Assembly: GCA_949289265.1 (NCBI GenBank)
Contig: CASENE010000042.1
Span: 64,859 to 103,889 of the forward strand
From: an uncultured Bacteroides sp.
GTDB lineage: Bacteria > Bacteroidota > Bacteroidia > Bacteroidales > Bacteroidaceae
Reading direction: 5' to 3'
DNA: 39,031 nt
Under the pieces are notes generated by a model that saw only the letters and a list, made by a program, of their open reading frames with translations, did no database searches and was not told the DNA's origin. The position numbers and the translations under genes are program-made. Shown here one piece after another: positions 16,569 to 24,854 of the stretch (positions within the stretch are counted from its first letter, which is position 1; every line of letters starts with the position of its first letter).

Positions 16569-17999
16569 TTAACGGCCGTCGGACGTGCTGGACGACACGG
16601 AGACGGAAGTGCCGTTGCCGGACTCGCTGTAACTGATAGCCAAGGGCTGCTTGGCTGACGACGAAGCCTTTGCCCCTTCCTCATCCAGACTAAACTTAAT
16701 GGGCATCGTGTAGCGCACGGCCACGGCCTTGCCGTCCTGTCGGGCGGGCGTCCAGAGGGGCATCTCCCTCACCAGGCGGATGGCCTCGGCGTCCAACTCC
16801 GGGTCTGCGCCGCGCAGGATTCGGATGTCGGTCGGCTTTCCCGTCGCATCCAACACGAACTGCAGGATGACACGCCCCTGCACGCCCTTCGCCTTGGCTG
16901 CCTGCGGATAGCGCATGTTGTCTTGCACATACTGCAACAGGGCCGCCGTGCCGCCGGGGAACTCGGGCCGCTGGTCGGCAATCTCATACACGACGGGGGC
17001 AGGCACCGTGTCTTGCGGCACTGCATTTTCCACGCCAGGTGCTTTCACAATCGCCGCCAAATCCGTAACTTTGGCGCCGGAAAGCTGGTTACTGACTCCC
17101 GAAACTTCGAGTCGGGCGAAAGCGGCAACCGCTACGGCTGCCAGCGGAAGTACGTACAGATACTTCGCGCACGCCCACACGCTTGATTTTCTTCTTTGCA
17201 TCATGGTGATACGTTTTTTAAGTTTACTATGATTCAGGCTGTTGGCCATGGAGTAGAGTCTGGTGCCGACAGCCTTTTTTATTAATAACAACTGATATTC
17301 CCTTGCATTGACGCCCGCGCGGAGAACGGCCTCGTCGGCCTCGTATTCGTGCACCGCCTGCAACTCCTGCTTCAAGAGCCAGGCGGCGGGATTGAACCAC
17401 TGGACGAAGCAGCACAGGTCGGCCAGGAGGATATCCCACGAATGCCCCCGGCGAATGTGCGCCAGCTCGTGCAGCAGGATGGGACGCCCGTCTTCCTCCA
17501 GGTCGCGCCGCGAGATGACGATGCACCGCATCCAGCTGAAGGGAGCCACCGCGCGCTCGTGCACCAGCAGCCACACGCCGTCGGCATCTTCCACGTAGCG
17601 GCCTATGTCTTCGCGGCGCGTCCCCCGCAGCAGTTGGCCCAGCCGGACGAGCGACAGGACATTGCGCCCCAGGAAGAACAGCACGCCCAAAGCATAGACC
17701 GCCAGCAACGCCACGGGCCATACCGCCGGCGCCGCCCCCTCCGGCACCCCGGCGGAAAGCGTCGTAGCCCCGGCCGTAGCCAGCCATTCTTCCAGCGACA
17801 GCAGGGTCTGCCCCACGCCCGAGGGTTGCGCCGTGCCCACCTCTATCAGCGGCACCACGGCAGACAGCGCCAGCACGCCCAAGAGGGCCGCGCGGTTGAA
17901 GCTGTGCAGGGTCTCGCGGCTCAGCAGGAGGCGGTAGAACAGGTAGAACGCCGCCAGGCAAAGGGCGGACTTGAGGATGTAGACTAAAAAGATGCCCAT
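16569..17999 (-). CDS. M56/BlaR1-type membrane metallopeptidase with TonB C-terminal domain
   Basis: 476 residues. The N-terminal part has membrane helices (about 4-22, 37-52, 93-111). A zinc peptidase follows, with HELAH at 177-181 and the third ligand in HEYEADEAVLRAG (about 217-229). One more membrane helix lies near 280-296. In place of a penicillin sensor domain there is a periplasmic TonB-type domain (about 338-436), EFPGGTAALLQYVQDNMRYP onwards, with the conserved VxLxFxVDxxGxxxxIxIxxG pattern. It is the sensor-protease half of a BlaI/BlaR1-like pair; the ligand is unknown. It ends an operon with tlpA and blaI. Confidence 0.9.
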   Translation of the reverse strand: MGIFLVYILKSALCLAAFYLFYRLLLSRETLHSFNRAALLGVLALSAVVPLIEVGTAQPSGVGQTLLSLEEWLATAGATTLSAGVPEGAAPAVWPVALLAVYALGVLFFLGRNVLSLVRLGQLLRGTRREDIGRYVEDADGVWLLVHERAVAPFSWMRCIVISRRDLEEDGRPILLHELAHIRRGHSWDILLADLCCFVQWFNPAAWLLKQELQAVHEYEADEAVLRAGVNAREYQLLLIKKAVGTRLYSMANSLNHSKLKKRITMMQRRKSSVWACAKYLYVLPLAAVAVAAFARLEVSGVSNQLSGAKVTDLAAIVKAPGVENAVPQDTVPAPVVYEIADQRPEFPGGTAALLQYVQDNMRYPQAAKAKGVQGRVILQFVLDATGKPTDIRILRGADPELDAEAIRLVREMPLWTPARQDGKAVAVRYTMPIKFSLDEEGAKASSSAKQPLAISYSESGNGTSVSVSSSTSDGR

Positions 18000-18009
18000 G
18001 GGATTTAAC

Positions 18010-18051
18010 GGTTAGTGATTAGTGGTTAGTGATTAGTGGTTAGCGGTTAGT
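18010..18051. repeat. Heptad array, 6 units (GGTTAGT/GATTAGT)
   Basis: Six heptads alternate GGTTAGT and GATTAGT. The array spans the stop codon of the upstream - strand gene, so that its last residues (SLTANH) are repeat-encoded. It ends just before the M56 gene start at 17999. The family also occurs at 20834-20896 and 38847-38880. Confidence 0.85.
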
Positions 18052-18782
18052 GACTTCACGCACTCCAGCAGTTCGTCGCGCTTCTGCTGGTTGGTGCCCA
18101 GCACAATCTTGCGCACCGTGCCGTCCTTGTCGATGACTACCGTGGTGGGCGTCTGCTGCACGCCGAACATCCGCCAGAGCGACTTGTCGCCGGCTATCTG
18201 TACGAAGCGAAAGCCGCGCCGCCGGACGACAGGGCGAATCTCGTCGGCGGTGTTCCACGTCACGGCCAGAAAGTTCACGTCCGGGCAGGCGTCCACCCAG
18301 GTGCTCAGCTCGGGCATCTCCTTGATGCAGGGGCCGCAGCCCGTATACCAGAAGTTCAGCACCAAGGGCCAGCCTTGGGTTGTCCGGTCGGTCCAGACCT
18401 TGCCCCCGATGTCCGTCACGCGGAAGGAGCAGATACGGTCGCCCTCCTTCAGGGCCAGCTCCGCAGGAGCCTGCGCGAGCACCTGCATGCCCCCCTCCGC
18501 CCGCTCGGCCTGCCGCAGCCAATAGTCGGCATCGGACACTTCGGACAAGGGGATGGCATACGTCTTGGCCTTGTCGCTCAGGGCGATGCCCGTAACCAGC
18601 AACATCGTCCCGCCGCCGTCCTTCTTCAGGAGAGAGGCGTTGTAGCGTTGCCCGTCCAAATCGGAAGGCGCCTCGCTGAAGAACAGGCCTTCTATCAGGA
18701 ACTTTGCCACCCGCTCTTGGGCAAAACCCGCCGTGCAAGCCATACACAGCAGAACACATCCGCACACAAGCCTCATCTTCAT
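18033..18782 (-). CDS. TlpA/ResA-like periplasmic thioredoxin
   Basis: 249 residues. A signal peptide (about 1-21, ending GFAQ) is followed by an N-terminal region of unknown type (22-110). A thioredoxin-fold domain follows, with WYTGCGPC (146-152, active cysteines C149 and C152) and the cis-proline segment QQTPTTVVIDKDG. A membrane-side thiol reductase is likely. The gene sits between blaI (4-bp overlap at 18779-18782) and the M56 sensor, so it is probably under BlaI control. The C-terminal SLTANH is encoded by the heptad array at 18010-18051, which also supplies the stop. Confidence 0.88.
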   Translation of the reverse strand: MKMRLVCGCVLLCMACTAGFAQERVAKFLIEGLFFSEAPSDLDGQRYNASLLKKDGGGTMLLVTGIALSDKAKTYAIPLSEVSDADYWLRQAERAEGGMQVLAQAPAELALKEGDRICSFRVTDIGGKVWTDRTTQGWPLVLNFWYTGCGPCIKEMPELSTWVDACPDVNFLAVTWNTADEIRPVVRRRGFRFVQIAGDKSLWRMFGVQQTPTTVVIDKDGTVRKIVLGTNQQKRDELLECVKSLTANH

Positions 18783-19138
18783 TGTCCTTCCTCCACCTGC
18801 TTGATGAGCTCCTTCAGCTCGTCCAGCGAAATCTTTTCTTCCTGCATCAGCGACGAAACCACGCCCAAGTAGGAGTTGTTGAAATACTTGCTGACCACGC
18901 CGCGCAGCGTGCCCCGGCTGTAGTCCTCGCGCGACAGGAGCGGAAAGTACTGATAGGTCTTCCCATAGGCCTTGTGCCCCACAAAGCCTTCCTCCTCCAG
19001 CCCACGCACCACGGTGGACACGGTGTTGAAGTGCGGCCTCGGCTCGGGGTAAAGCTCCAGCATCTCGCGCACGAACAACGGGCCTTTCTCCCAGAACAGG
19101 CCCATCACTTCTTCTTCTTTGGCAGTCAGTCTTCTCAT
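18779..19138 (-). CDS. BlaI/MecI/CopY family repressor
   Basis: 119 residues with a winged helix (about 1-75): RRLTAKEEEVMGLFWEKGPLFVREM, then FNTVSTVVRGLEEEGFVGHK, the recognition region. A dimerisation tail follows (about 76-119). Members repress their operon and are inactivated through the paired M56 protease. The ATG at 19138 is preferred because the frame upstream begins with GTG inside the promoter. It is the first gene of blaI-tlpA-M56, with a strong promoter and AT-rich dyads just upstream that are candidate operators. No beta-lactamase or antibiotic target lies nearby. Confidence 0.93.
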   Translation of the reverse strand: MRRLTAKEEEVMGLFWEKGPLFVREMLELYPEPRPHFNTVSTVVRGLEEEGFVGHKAYGKTYQYFPLLSREDYSRGTLRGVVSKYFNNSYLGVVSSLMQEEKISLDELKELIKQVEEGQ

Positions 19139-19158
19139 AACCTTTCCGATGTTTGCCA

Positions 19159-19188
19159 CAAAGATAACGAAAACTTTTAGTTTATCAA
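19159..19188 (-). promoter_or_regulatory. Promoter of the blaI-tlpA-M56 operon
   Basis: On the - strand, TTG (19186-19188), exactly 19 nt, then TATCTTTG (19159-19166). Transcription would start near 19152, about 14 nt ahead of the blaI ATG. Confidence 0.8.
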
Positions 19189-19213
19189 CTAAATGTTATA
19201 GTTAAATATAACT
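19187..19213. promoter_or_regulatory. Candidate BlaI operator dyads
   Basis: Two overlapping AT-rich inverted repeats abut the -33 box: AACTA (19187-19191) with TAGTT (19199-19203), and AGTTA (19200-19204) with TAACT (19209-19213). Position at the promoter of a BlaI-type gene makes them the best operator candidates. They do not match the staphylococcal TACA/TGTA operator. Confidence 0.5.
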
Positions 19214-19282
19214 AACGCGGGTAGTTCATCCGCCGCCCCCTGCCGACAAAGCCCCCGGCACGCCCGCCAAAGGGCCTCCGGC

Positions 19283-19392
19283 GGACATCAGAACGCTGCC
19301 CGCCGGGGATTAGAACGCCCGCTTGCGGGGACTATAATGCCAGCAAGCGGGGACTATAGTCCCGGCAAGCGGGAACTATAACGCCACTATGC
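19283..19392. repeat. 22-bp tandem array, 5 units (dyad family)
   Basis: Units start at 19283, 19305, 19327, 19349 and 19371. The unit at 19349 has the perfect 14-bp palindrome GGGACTATAGTCCC (19350-19363). It lies in the 572-bp gap between divergent blaI and the small lipoprotein gene. The rest of the gap holds the blaI promoter and the dispersed repeat at 19588-19617. I see no gene there. Confidence 0.88.
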
Positions 19393-19587
19393 GCTGAATG
19401 CCAGGCTGTTTCCGGAGGAGTGGAAGAGAAAAGGGCGCGGGGAGGAAGGCGTTAACATCTGTTCGCCTTTCGGCGGAAAAAAGCCAAGTAATGTTGTCCG
19501 GATGTCACTTTGGGCCGCCGGACGTATCTTATAGGTAAACGCCCGCCGCGACCGCCACAGGCCGACGGGCAGAAGGGAAACATATAG

Positions 19588-19617
19588 TGGTCACTTAATT
19601 CTCCTCTTCCGGGGAGG
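19588..19617. repeat. Dispersed repeat copy with CTCCTC...GGGGAGG core
   Basis: A 30-bp stretch beginning TGGTCACTTAATTCTCCTC is nearly identical (27 of 30) to 38887-38916. A fragment of similar flavour is near 346-371. Confidence 0.6.
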
Positions 19618-19710
19618 GGAAACAGATGGCTACCTCCGTTTCGGAATGCCCGCCACAGTTCCTTCTACACCCACATCGTATAAACGAAATATGACTAATA
19701 ACTTATTAAA

Positions 19711-19971
19711 ATGAAGAGTATGAGAATCGTCCGTTTCTGCAAACTATTGGTGCTGTCGGCAGCCACCCTGGCTTTGTGCGGCTCATGCGCCACGTTGTTC
19801 CCCCACCGTCGCCATCCGCATCCGCCCCACCACAAGCCGCACGGCAAGCCGCCCCGCCGTCACCATCCGGGGCCTTACGGGCCGATGTCGAGCCTCAGCC
19901 CGGACAAAACAAACCGTCCGCAGGTCTTCGTCCTATGCAACGCATGGACGGACCGGCGGACGGCGGGATGA
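19711..19971 (+). CDS. Small histidine/proline-rich lipoprotein
   Basis: 86 residues. A signal peptide carries a lipobox-like LCGSC (lipid on Cys at about residue 26), followed by a His/Pro/Arg-rich segment (HRRHPHPPHHKPHGKPPRRHH) that may bind metal. The last 28 residues look unlike the rest, so the true C-terminus could be altered by a frameshift. The start could also be the Met at 19720. No clear promoter is seen, although the DNA at 19676-19710 is AT-rich. Confidence 0.55.
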   Translation: MKSMRIVRFCKLLVLSAATLALCGSCATLFPHRRHPHPPHHKPHGKPPRRHHPGPYGPMSSLSPDKTNRPQVFVLCNAWTDRRTAG

Positions 19972-19995
19972 GAATTGGGCCAAAGACGAGGGGCG

Positions 19996-20820
19996 TCAGC
20001 AGAGCTGCTTCAGCTGCGCGGCCATCTGCTGCTGCACCTCTTGGGCGGCGGCACGGGCGGCCTGGGCAAAGTCAGTCCCCCGGCTGGCATAGATGATGCC
20101 GCGGCTGGAGTTGACGATGAGCCCGCAGTCCTCCGTCATGCCATACCGGCAGACTTCTTCCAGCGAGCCGCCCTGGGCCCCCACGCCGGGGACGAGCAGG
20201 AAGTGGTCGGGGGCCACCTTGCGGATGTCCTCGAACATGCGGCCCTGCGTGGCGCCTACGACGTACATCATGCGGTCGCTGCCCGCCCACTGCTGGCTCG
20301 TGCGCAGCACCTTCTCGAAGAGGCGCTCGCCCCCGGCGTCTTCCGTCAGCTGGAAGTCGTGCGAGCCTTTGTTGCTGGTCAGGGCCAGCAGGATGACCCA
20401 CGTGCCGTCGTACGTCAGGAAGGGCGTCACGCTGTCCTCGCCCATGTAGGGGGCCACGGTGACGGCGTCCACCTGCAAGTCCTCGAAGAACGAGCGGGCG
20501 TACATGGCCGACGTGTTGCCGATGTCGCCGCGCTTGGCGTCGGCGATGATGAACTGGTCGGGATACTGCTGGCGGATGTACTTCACGGTCTTCTCCAGCG
20601 CCTGCCAGCCCTTCACGCCCAGGCATTCGTAGAAAGCCAGGTTGGGCTTGTAGGCGATGCAGAGATCGGCCGTGGCGTCGATGATGGCCTTGTTAAAAGC
20701 AAAGACGGGGTCGGGCTCGTCCAGCAGGTGGTCGGGGATTTTCTTGATGTCCGTATCCAGGCCTACGCAGAGAAACGTCTGCTTGCGGCGGATGTTGTCG
20801 ATGAGTTGTTGCTTGTTCAT
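19996..20820 (-). CDS. pyrF: Orotidine 5'-phosphate decarboxylase (type 2)
   Basis: Makes UMP, the last step of de novo pyrimidine synthesis. 274 residues, the longer type-2 form. Catalytic segment DAKRGDIG (94-101) with Lys96. LCVGLDTD (17-24), [12 protein letters not shown] and VPGVGAQGG are further signatures. In many Bacteroides it follows prfA directly; here a DUF4153 gene and a heptad array lie between the two. Confidence 0.96.
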   Translation of the reverse strand: MNKQQLIDNIRRKQTFLCVGLDTDIKKIPDHLLDEPDPVFAFNKAIIDATADLCIAYKPNLAFYECLGVKGWQALEKTVKYIRQQYPDQFIIADAKRGDIGNTSAMYARSFFEDLQVDAVTVAPYMGEDSVTPFLTYDGTWVILLALTSNKGSHDFQLTEDAGGERLFEKVLRTSQQWAGSDRMMYVVGATQGRMFEDIRKVAPDHFLLVPGVGAQGGSLEEVCRYGMTEDCGLIVNSSRGIIYASRGTDFAQAARAAAQEVQQQMAAQLKQLC

Positions 20821-20833
20821 AATTATTTTAGTT

Positions 20834-20896
20834 GTTAGTGTTTAGCGATTAGTGATGAACGGTCAGCGATGAACGGCTACCGATGAACGGTCGGCA
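20834..20896. repeat. Heptad array, 9 units ending in CG or TG
   Basis: Nine consecutive heptads include GTTAGTG, TTTAGCG, ATTAGTG and ATGAACG (three times). The array fills the gap between pyrF and the DUF4153 gene and enters the latter's 3' end, encoding its final residues (RSSVAVHR) and stop. The first 15 bp region (20833-20847) is identical to 38846-38860. Confidence 0.85.
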
Positions 20897-22614
20897 GGGG
20901 AACCGTGGTGGAAGAGCAGGCCCGTCACCTCCAGTCGGCGACGCACGCCGGGCGTTCCCTCGTCGTCCTCCGTGAGACCGTAGACGGGCTGGAAATCGGT
21001 CAGTACGAACACGTTGCCATGCCGGGTGCGCAATACGGGCGGGGGCAACTCGTCCTGCAGGTCGCGGCTACGCAGCGTGTCGACAGGCAGGTAGAGCGTG
21101 TCCGGCGCGAGGCGGGCATCCCCTCCCAAGGGGATACGGTAGGCCAGGCTGTCTCCCGTCCCCACTCCGTCGAGGGCGGTGCAGCAGCGGTAACCGGAAG
21201 GCACGGGCAGGGTGTAGGGAGAGGCGGCGTGATAGTAGAACTGCTCTTCCCCCACGGTGACGGTATCCGTCTCCACCGTTACCGCATACTTATAGAACGA
21301 CGTGCCTTCTGCCACCAGGTCGCGCGTGCTCTCCGTGCCATACAGGTCGTTCAGGTACATCAGCTTGCCGTTGATGCGCCCCGCCTCTTCTTGGGATACG
21401 GTCTGCTGCCAGGCTTCGTATTGCTGTCCCGAGAGGGGCAACGGCCCGCCCAAGGCCGCCCGTACCTCCCCGCGCAAGACGCTCCGCGTGAGGCTGGCAT
21501 AGTTGACCGGCAGCACCGAGGTGAGGAGAAAGACCAGGGAGAACGAGATGGGTATCCAGCTGATGCGCCGCGCCCGTCCCGCAATCAAGCCGATGCAGAC
21601 GAAGTAGAACCAGGCGTTGAGCGTGACGAGGTAGAGGCGGTTGAGCGTGATGCCGTAGTCCAGGAAGCGGCGGGCGATGCCCACCGTCATCAGCACCAGC
21701 AGGGGCAGGGCCAGGATGGGCAGCCAGCGGGCGATGCGCTCGTCTGCCGGCTTGCGGCTCTTGACGCGCGAGGGATACAGCCCCAGCTCGATGCCGATGC
21801 AACCCGCCATCAGGGCCGTCACCAGCCACGACACCCACCCGTCGGGCAACTCCCAGCGGGCAATGATGGTGGCGGCATAGACGTAGAGCACCAGCAGGTA
21901 CAGGCCCGCCAGGGGCAGGAAAAGGTAGTGCAGGATGTTGCGTGTGAAGGCCGTGGGCTGCGGCACGCGGTCGTGCTTGCGCTCGCCTTGGGGCAGGAGG
22001 CCGAGGAACATCAGCAGGGGCAGCAGCTCGCTGAACAGGATGACGATGCTGGCATAGCACTTATAGCCGACGCTGACCCCGAAGAGCTGGTGGAGGGAGA
22101 AGGCCAGCAGGCACAGGCCCCCGCTCATCACCGCGCCCACGCACACGGTCAGCGCCAAGGTGCCTACCGCCGTCTGCGCGAAGTTCCAGGCCGGTATGTC
22201 GTCCGTCTCGCGGAAGAAGGACAGGAAGAACAGCGAAAGCCCGATGGCCAACAGAGCCGCCGCATGGGCAATGCCCAGGCCGATGTCGCCGCTCTGGTCG
22301 AGACAACGGTAGAGGTAGAAGGCGTCGAGGGCCAGAAGCACTTGCGCCACGGCCTGCACCACAAGCCGCAGCCGCCTGCGCCTGACTTCCTCGGCCCACA
22401 GGTGCAGGCTGAGCGACAACACTGCGCCCACGGACAGGTAATAGGACAGCGCGACAAACAGCCTGTCTTCCGGTTTCCAGCCGGCATTCACCAGCACCAG
22501 TTGATAGGCCGTCAGGGCCAGCACAAACAGCACGGCCAAGGGGAAGCGCGTCGCGCAGCGACGGAACGCCCCGCCCAGGGTACGGAACAGCGATGTGATG
22601 CGTTGCGGTTTCAT
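20863..22614 (-). CDS. DUF4153-type multi-pass membrane protein
   Basis: 583 residues. The first about 380 hold roughly ten to twelve hydrophobic helices, for example FPLAVLFVLALTAYQLVLV, LSLFFLSFF, and LHYLFLPLAGLYLLVLYVYA (family hallmark). A soluble C-terminal part follows, with YDLTEDD-like and RRRLEVTGLLFHHG segments. It matches the Bacteroidetes DUF4153 family; function is unknown. It starts 30 bp after prfA in the same direction and ends in the heptad array, which provides its last eight or so codons. Confidence 0.85.
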   Translation of the reverse strand: MKPQRITSLFRTLGGAFRRCATRFPLAVLFVLALTAYQLVLVNAGWKPEDRLFVALSYYLSVGAVLSLSLHLWAEEVRRRRLRLVVQAVAQVLLALDAFYLYRCLDQSGDIGLGIAHAAALLAIGLSLFFLSFFRETDDIPAWNFAQTAVGTLALTVCVGAVMSGGLCLLAFSLHQLFGVSVGYKCYASIVILFSELLPLLMFLGLLPQGERKHDRVPQPTAFTRNILHYLFLPLAGLYLLVLYVYAATIIARWELPDGWVSWLVTALMAGCIGIELGLYPSRVKSRKPADERIARWLPILALPLLVLMTVGIARRFLDYGITLNRLYLVTLNAWFYFVCIGLIAGRARRISWIPISFSLVFLLTSVLPVNYASLTRSVLRGEVRAALGGPLPLSGQQYEAWQQTVSQEEAGRINGKLMYLNDLYGTESTRDLVAEGTSFYKYAVTVETDTVTVGEEQFYYHAASPYTLPVPSGYRCCTALDGVGTGDSLAYRIPLGGDARLAPDTLYLPVDTLRSRDLQDELPPPVLRTRHGNVFVLTDFQPVYGLTEDDEGTPGVRRRLEVTGLLFHHGSPADRSSVAVHR

Positions 22615-22644
22615 TATTCGTTGGGTTTTGTATGTTTCAAGGTC

Positions 22645-23757
22645 TTAAAGCTCGCTTTCCTTCAGCCGCTCGGCGTTCTCGGCCACGATGAGGTGGTCGA
22701 TGCAGTCCTGTATGTCTCCGTCCATGAAGGCGGCCAGGTTGTAGATGGTGTAGTTGATGCGGTGGTCGGTGATGCGCCCCTGCGGGTAGTTGTAGGTGCG
22801 TATCTTGGCCGAGCGGTCGCCGGTGCTGACCATGGTCTTGCGCTTGGAGGCGATGTCGTCTATGTACTTCTGGTGCTCCTTGTCGTAGATGAAGGTGCGC
22901 AGGCGGCTCAGGGCGCGCTCCTTGTTCTTGGGCTGGTCGCGCGTCTCGGTACACTCGATGAGGATTTCCTCCACCACACCCGTGTTGGGGTTCTTCCAGT
23001 TGTAGCGCAGGCGCACGCCGCTCTCCACCTTGTTGACGTTCTGTCCGCCCGCGCCGCCGCTGCGGAAGGTGTCCCACTTGATTTCTCCCTCGTTAATCTC
23101 CACGTCGAACGGCTCTGCCTCGGGCAGCACGGCGACGGATGCGGCGGAGGTATGCACCCGTCCCTGCGTCTCCGTGGCGGGGACACGTTGCACGCGGTGC
23201 ACGCCGCTCTCATACTTCAGCGTGCCATAGACGCCCTCGCCCGTCACCGAGCAGATGATTTCCTTGAAGCCTCCGGCCGCACCTTCGTTGGCGCTGGAAA
23301 CTTCCAGCCGCCAGCCCTTGCGCTCGCAATACTTGGAGTACATGCGGAAGAGGTCGCCGGCAAAGAGGGCCGCCTCGTCGCCGCCCGTGCCCCCCCGGAT
23401 TTCCAGGATGGCGTTGCGGCTGTCCTGCGGGTCGGCCGGGATGAGCAGGAGCTTGATTTCCTCCTCCAGCTGGGGCCGGCGCGCCTCGCAGCGGTCCAGC
23501 TCCTCGCGGGCCATTTCACGCATCTCCGGGTCGCTCTCGTTGGCAATGATGTCCTTGGCCTCGTCGATGCCGGCCAGCACCTGGACGTATTCCCGCCGTG
23601 CCTGCATCAGGTCGCCCAGTTCCTTGTATTCCTTCGTCAGCTTGACGTAACGCTTCTGGTCGGCGATGACGGCCGGGTCGGTTATCAGGGTGGATACTTC
23701 CTCGTAGCGGGCCACGAGGGTGTCGAGTTTCTCGAGTAGGGTGTTGTTGTCAGACAT
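22645..23757 (-). CDS. prfA: Peptide chain release factor 1
   Basis: Terminates translation at UAA/UAG. 370 residues. GGQ is at 237-239 in RSGGAGGQN, and the codon-reading PxT is P193-A194-T195 in RVPATETQGR, which identifies RF1 rather than RF2. EIRGGTGGDEAALFAGDL (119-136) is also typical. The ATG is 11 nt after the Fic stop. The first 23 nt of the gene are repeated almost exactly at the start of the upstream Fic gene. Confidence 0.96.
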   Translation of the reverse strand: MSDNNTLLEKLDTLVARYEEVSTLITDPAVIADQKRYVKLTKEYKELGDLMQARREYVQVLAGIDEAKDIIANESDPEMREMAREELDRCEARRPQLEEEIKLLLIPADPQDSRNAILEIRGGTGGDEAALFAGDLFRMYSKYCERKGWRLEVSSANEGAAGGFKEIICSVTGEGVYGTLKYESGVHRVQRVPATETQGRVHTSAASVAVLPEAEPFDVEINEGEIKWDTFRSGGAGGQNVNKVESGVRLRYNWKNPNTGVVEEILIECTETRDQPKNKERALSRLRTFIYDKEHQKYIDDIASKRKTMVSTGDRSAKIRTYNYPQGRITDHRINYTIYNLAAFMDGDIQDCIDHLIVAENAERLKESEL

Positions 23758-23768
23758 ATATCTTATGC

Positions 23769-24536
23769 TTATTCTTCTATGAGTTGTATGTATCGTTGCA
23801 ACGCCGCCAGTTCCACCTTCTCCACCAATTGTCGGAAGGGAGCGGGATTCTTGTCTACGTGCGATGCCTCCAGCGCCTTGTAGTAGGCTAACTTGCTCTC
23901 CGCGTCGCCTTTCAGTAGCACCATTACATAGCCGTGGTGCAGGAGGTAGAGGTTCATCAGCAGGCGGGAGGTGCGTCCGTTACCATCTATGAAGGGGTGG
24001 ATGCGCACCAGCTCGTCGTGCAGGTAGGCGGCAATGTCCACGGGGTGGATGCCCTCATTCTCCATCTCGCGGAAGCGGAGCAAGAAGTCCTCCATCTGCT
24101 TCTCTTTCTCTATCAGATAGGGTTGCGGGGGCACGTGGCGGCTGCCCGAAATGAGGACGGGCACCGTGCGGTAACGTCCCGCGTTCTCCCGGTCGATGCC
24201 ACGCAGGATGAGGGCGTGGATTTGAAGAATGGTACGTTCGTTTATCGGTTCTTCTCCTTGGGCAATGTCCTTGATGAAGGCGATGGCTTCGTTGTGGTTG
24301 ATAGCTTCCAGGTGTTCGCGCAGGCTCTTACCGCCGATGGTCAATCCTTCTTCTATGACCAGGGCCGTTTCCTGCAAGGTCAACGTGTTGCCCTCGATGC
24401 GGTTGCTTTCGTAGGTGTATTCGATGGCCAAAGCCTCTTCTATCTTGCTCAATGCGGCTGCCGGTAGGGGACGTAATGAGGCGAGGCGGGCTTTCAGCTC
24501 ATCTATCTGTCCTAATAGGGTATTGTTGTCAGACAT
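23769..24536 (-). CDS. Fic family protein (class II, self-inhibited)
   Basis: 255 residues. The Fic active site is HPFIDGNGR (180-188), followed by TSRLLMN, so AMP or another NMP transfer to a target protein is expected. S44-x-x-x-E48-G49 (SNRIEG) fits the inhibitory helix motif [S/T]xxxE[G/N] placed N-terminal to the Fic core, as in class II proteins. The target is unknown. The first eight residues, MSDNNTLL, are identical to PrfA, and the DNA shows they were copied from it. It lies in an accessory block between purM and prfA, together with a zeta-type toxin. Confidence 0.93.
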   Translation of the reverse strand: MSDNNTLLGQIDELKARLASLRPLPAAALSKIEEALAIEYTYESNRIEGNTLTLQETALVIEEGLTIGGKSLREHLEAINHNEAIAFIKDIAQGEEPINERTILQIHALILRGIDRENAGRYRTVPVLISGSRHVPPQPYLIEKEKQMEDFLLRFREMENEGIHPVDIAAYLHDELVRIHPFIDGNGRTSRLLMNLYLLHHGYVMVLLKGDAESKLAYYKALEASHVDKNPAPFRQLVEKVELAALQRYIQLIEE

Positions 24537-24551
24537 AATGCTTGTTCTATA

Positions 24552-24833
24552 TTATGGATTCTTTCCAAGCCAAGTCACCCCGATGGCCAGCAGGGCGAAG
24601 AGCAGTGCCGTTATCAACCAGTGTTTGCGCTTCCACTTCTTGGGCATGGTGTTGCCAAAGTAGGTGCTTCCGATGTAGGCGCCACCGATGGGCGTCAGCA
24701 GTACAGACAAGTTCTGCAAGTAGGGGCAGTCGTACTTGTGGTCGATGACGAGGCACGCGATGCTGGCCGCGAGAAGCAGTGCGCCGAGGCAGATGCCCTT
24801 GCGTACTTGGTTCTTGGGGGGATTGGAGTTCAT
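24552..24833 (-). CDS. Small membrane protein, paralogue A
   Basis: 93 residues with three hydrophobic stretches (about 14-30, 42-58, 71-88). It shares CPYL, a GG-x-x-IG-x-x-Y segment and the K-W ... LLA pattern with the next protein upstream, so the two look like tandem duplicates. It starts 22 bp after its paralogue and ends 16 bp before the Fic gene. Not recognised as a named family; it could be a membrane partner of the neighbouring toxin-like genes, but nothing proves this. Confidence 0.7.
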   Translation of the reverse strand: MNSNPPKNQVRKGICLGALLLAASIACLVIDHKYDCPYLQNLSVLLTPIGGAYIGSTYFGNTMPKKWKRKHWLITALLFALLAIGVTWLGKNP

Positions 24834-24854
24834 ATCGTTTCTTCTTGGAGTTGG

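Noticed and set aside
15116-16684. Longer form of the Ntn-hydrolase gene starting at 16684
   Set aside because: The extension runs through the promoter and lacks a signal sequence, whereas ATG 16363 gives a signal peptide ending right before the nucleophile Cys.
16569-19138. Beta-lactam resistance operon
   Set aside because: BlaI and M56 proteins are present but no beta-lactamase or altered penicillin-binding protein is nearby, and the sensor domain is replaced by a TonB-type domain.
19283-19392. Possible CRISPR array
   Set aside because: The units are contiguous 22-mers that vary between copies; there are no unique spacers, and no cas gene is in the window. The same holds for 393-480, 8551-8638 and 29085-29194.
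20905-23739. Very long + strand reading frame (about 940 codons)
   Set aside because: It lies antisense to the DUF4153 gene and prfA, has no domain-like composition, and is the expected by-product of GC-rich codons in the opposite strand.
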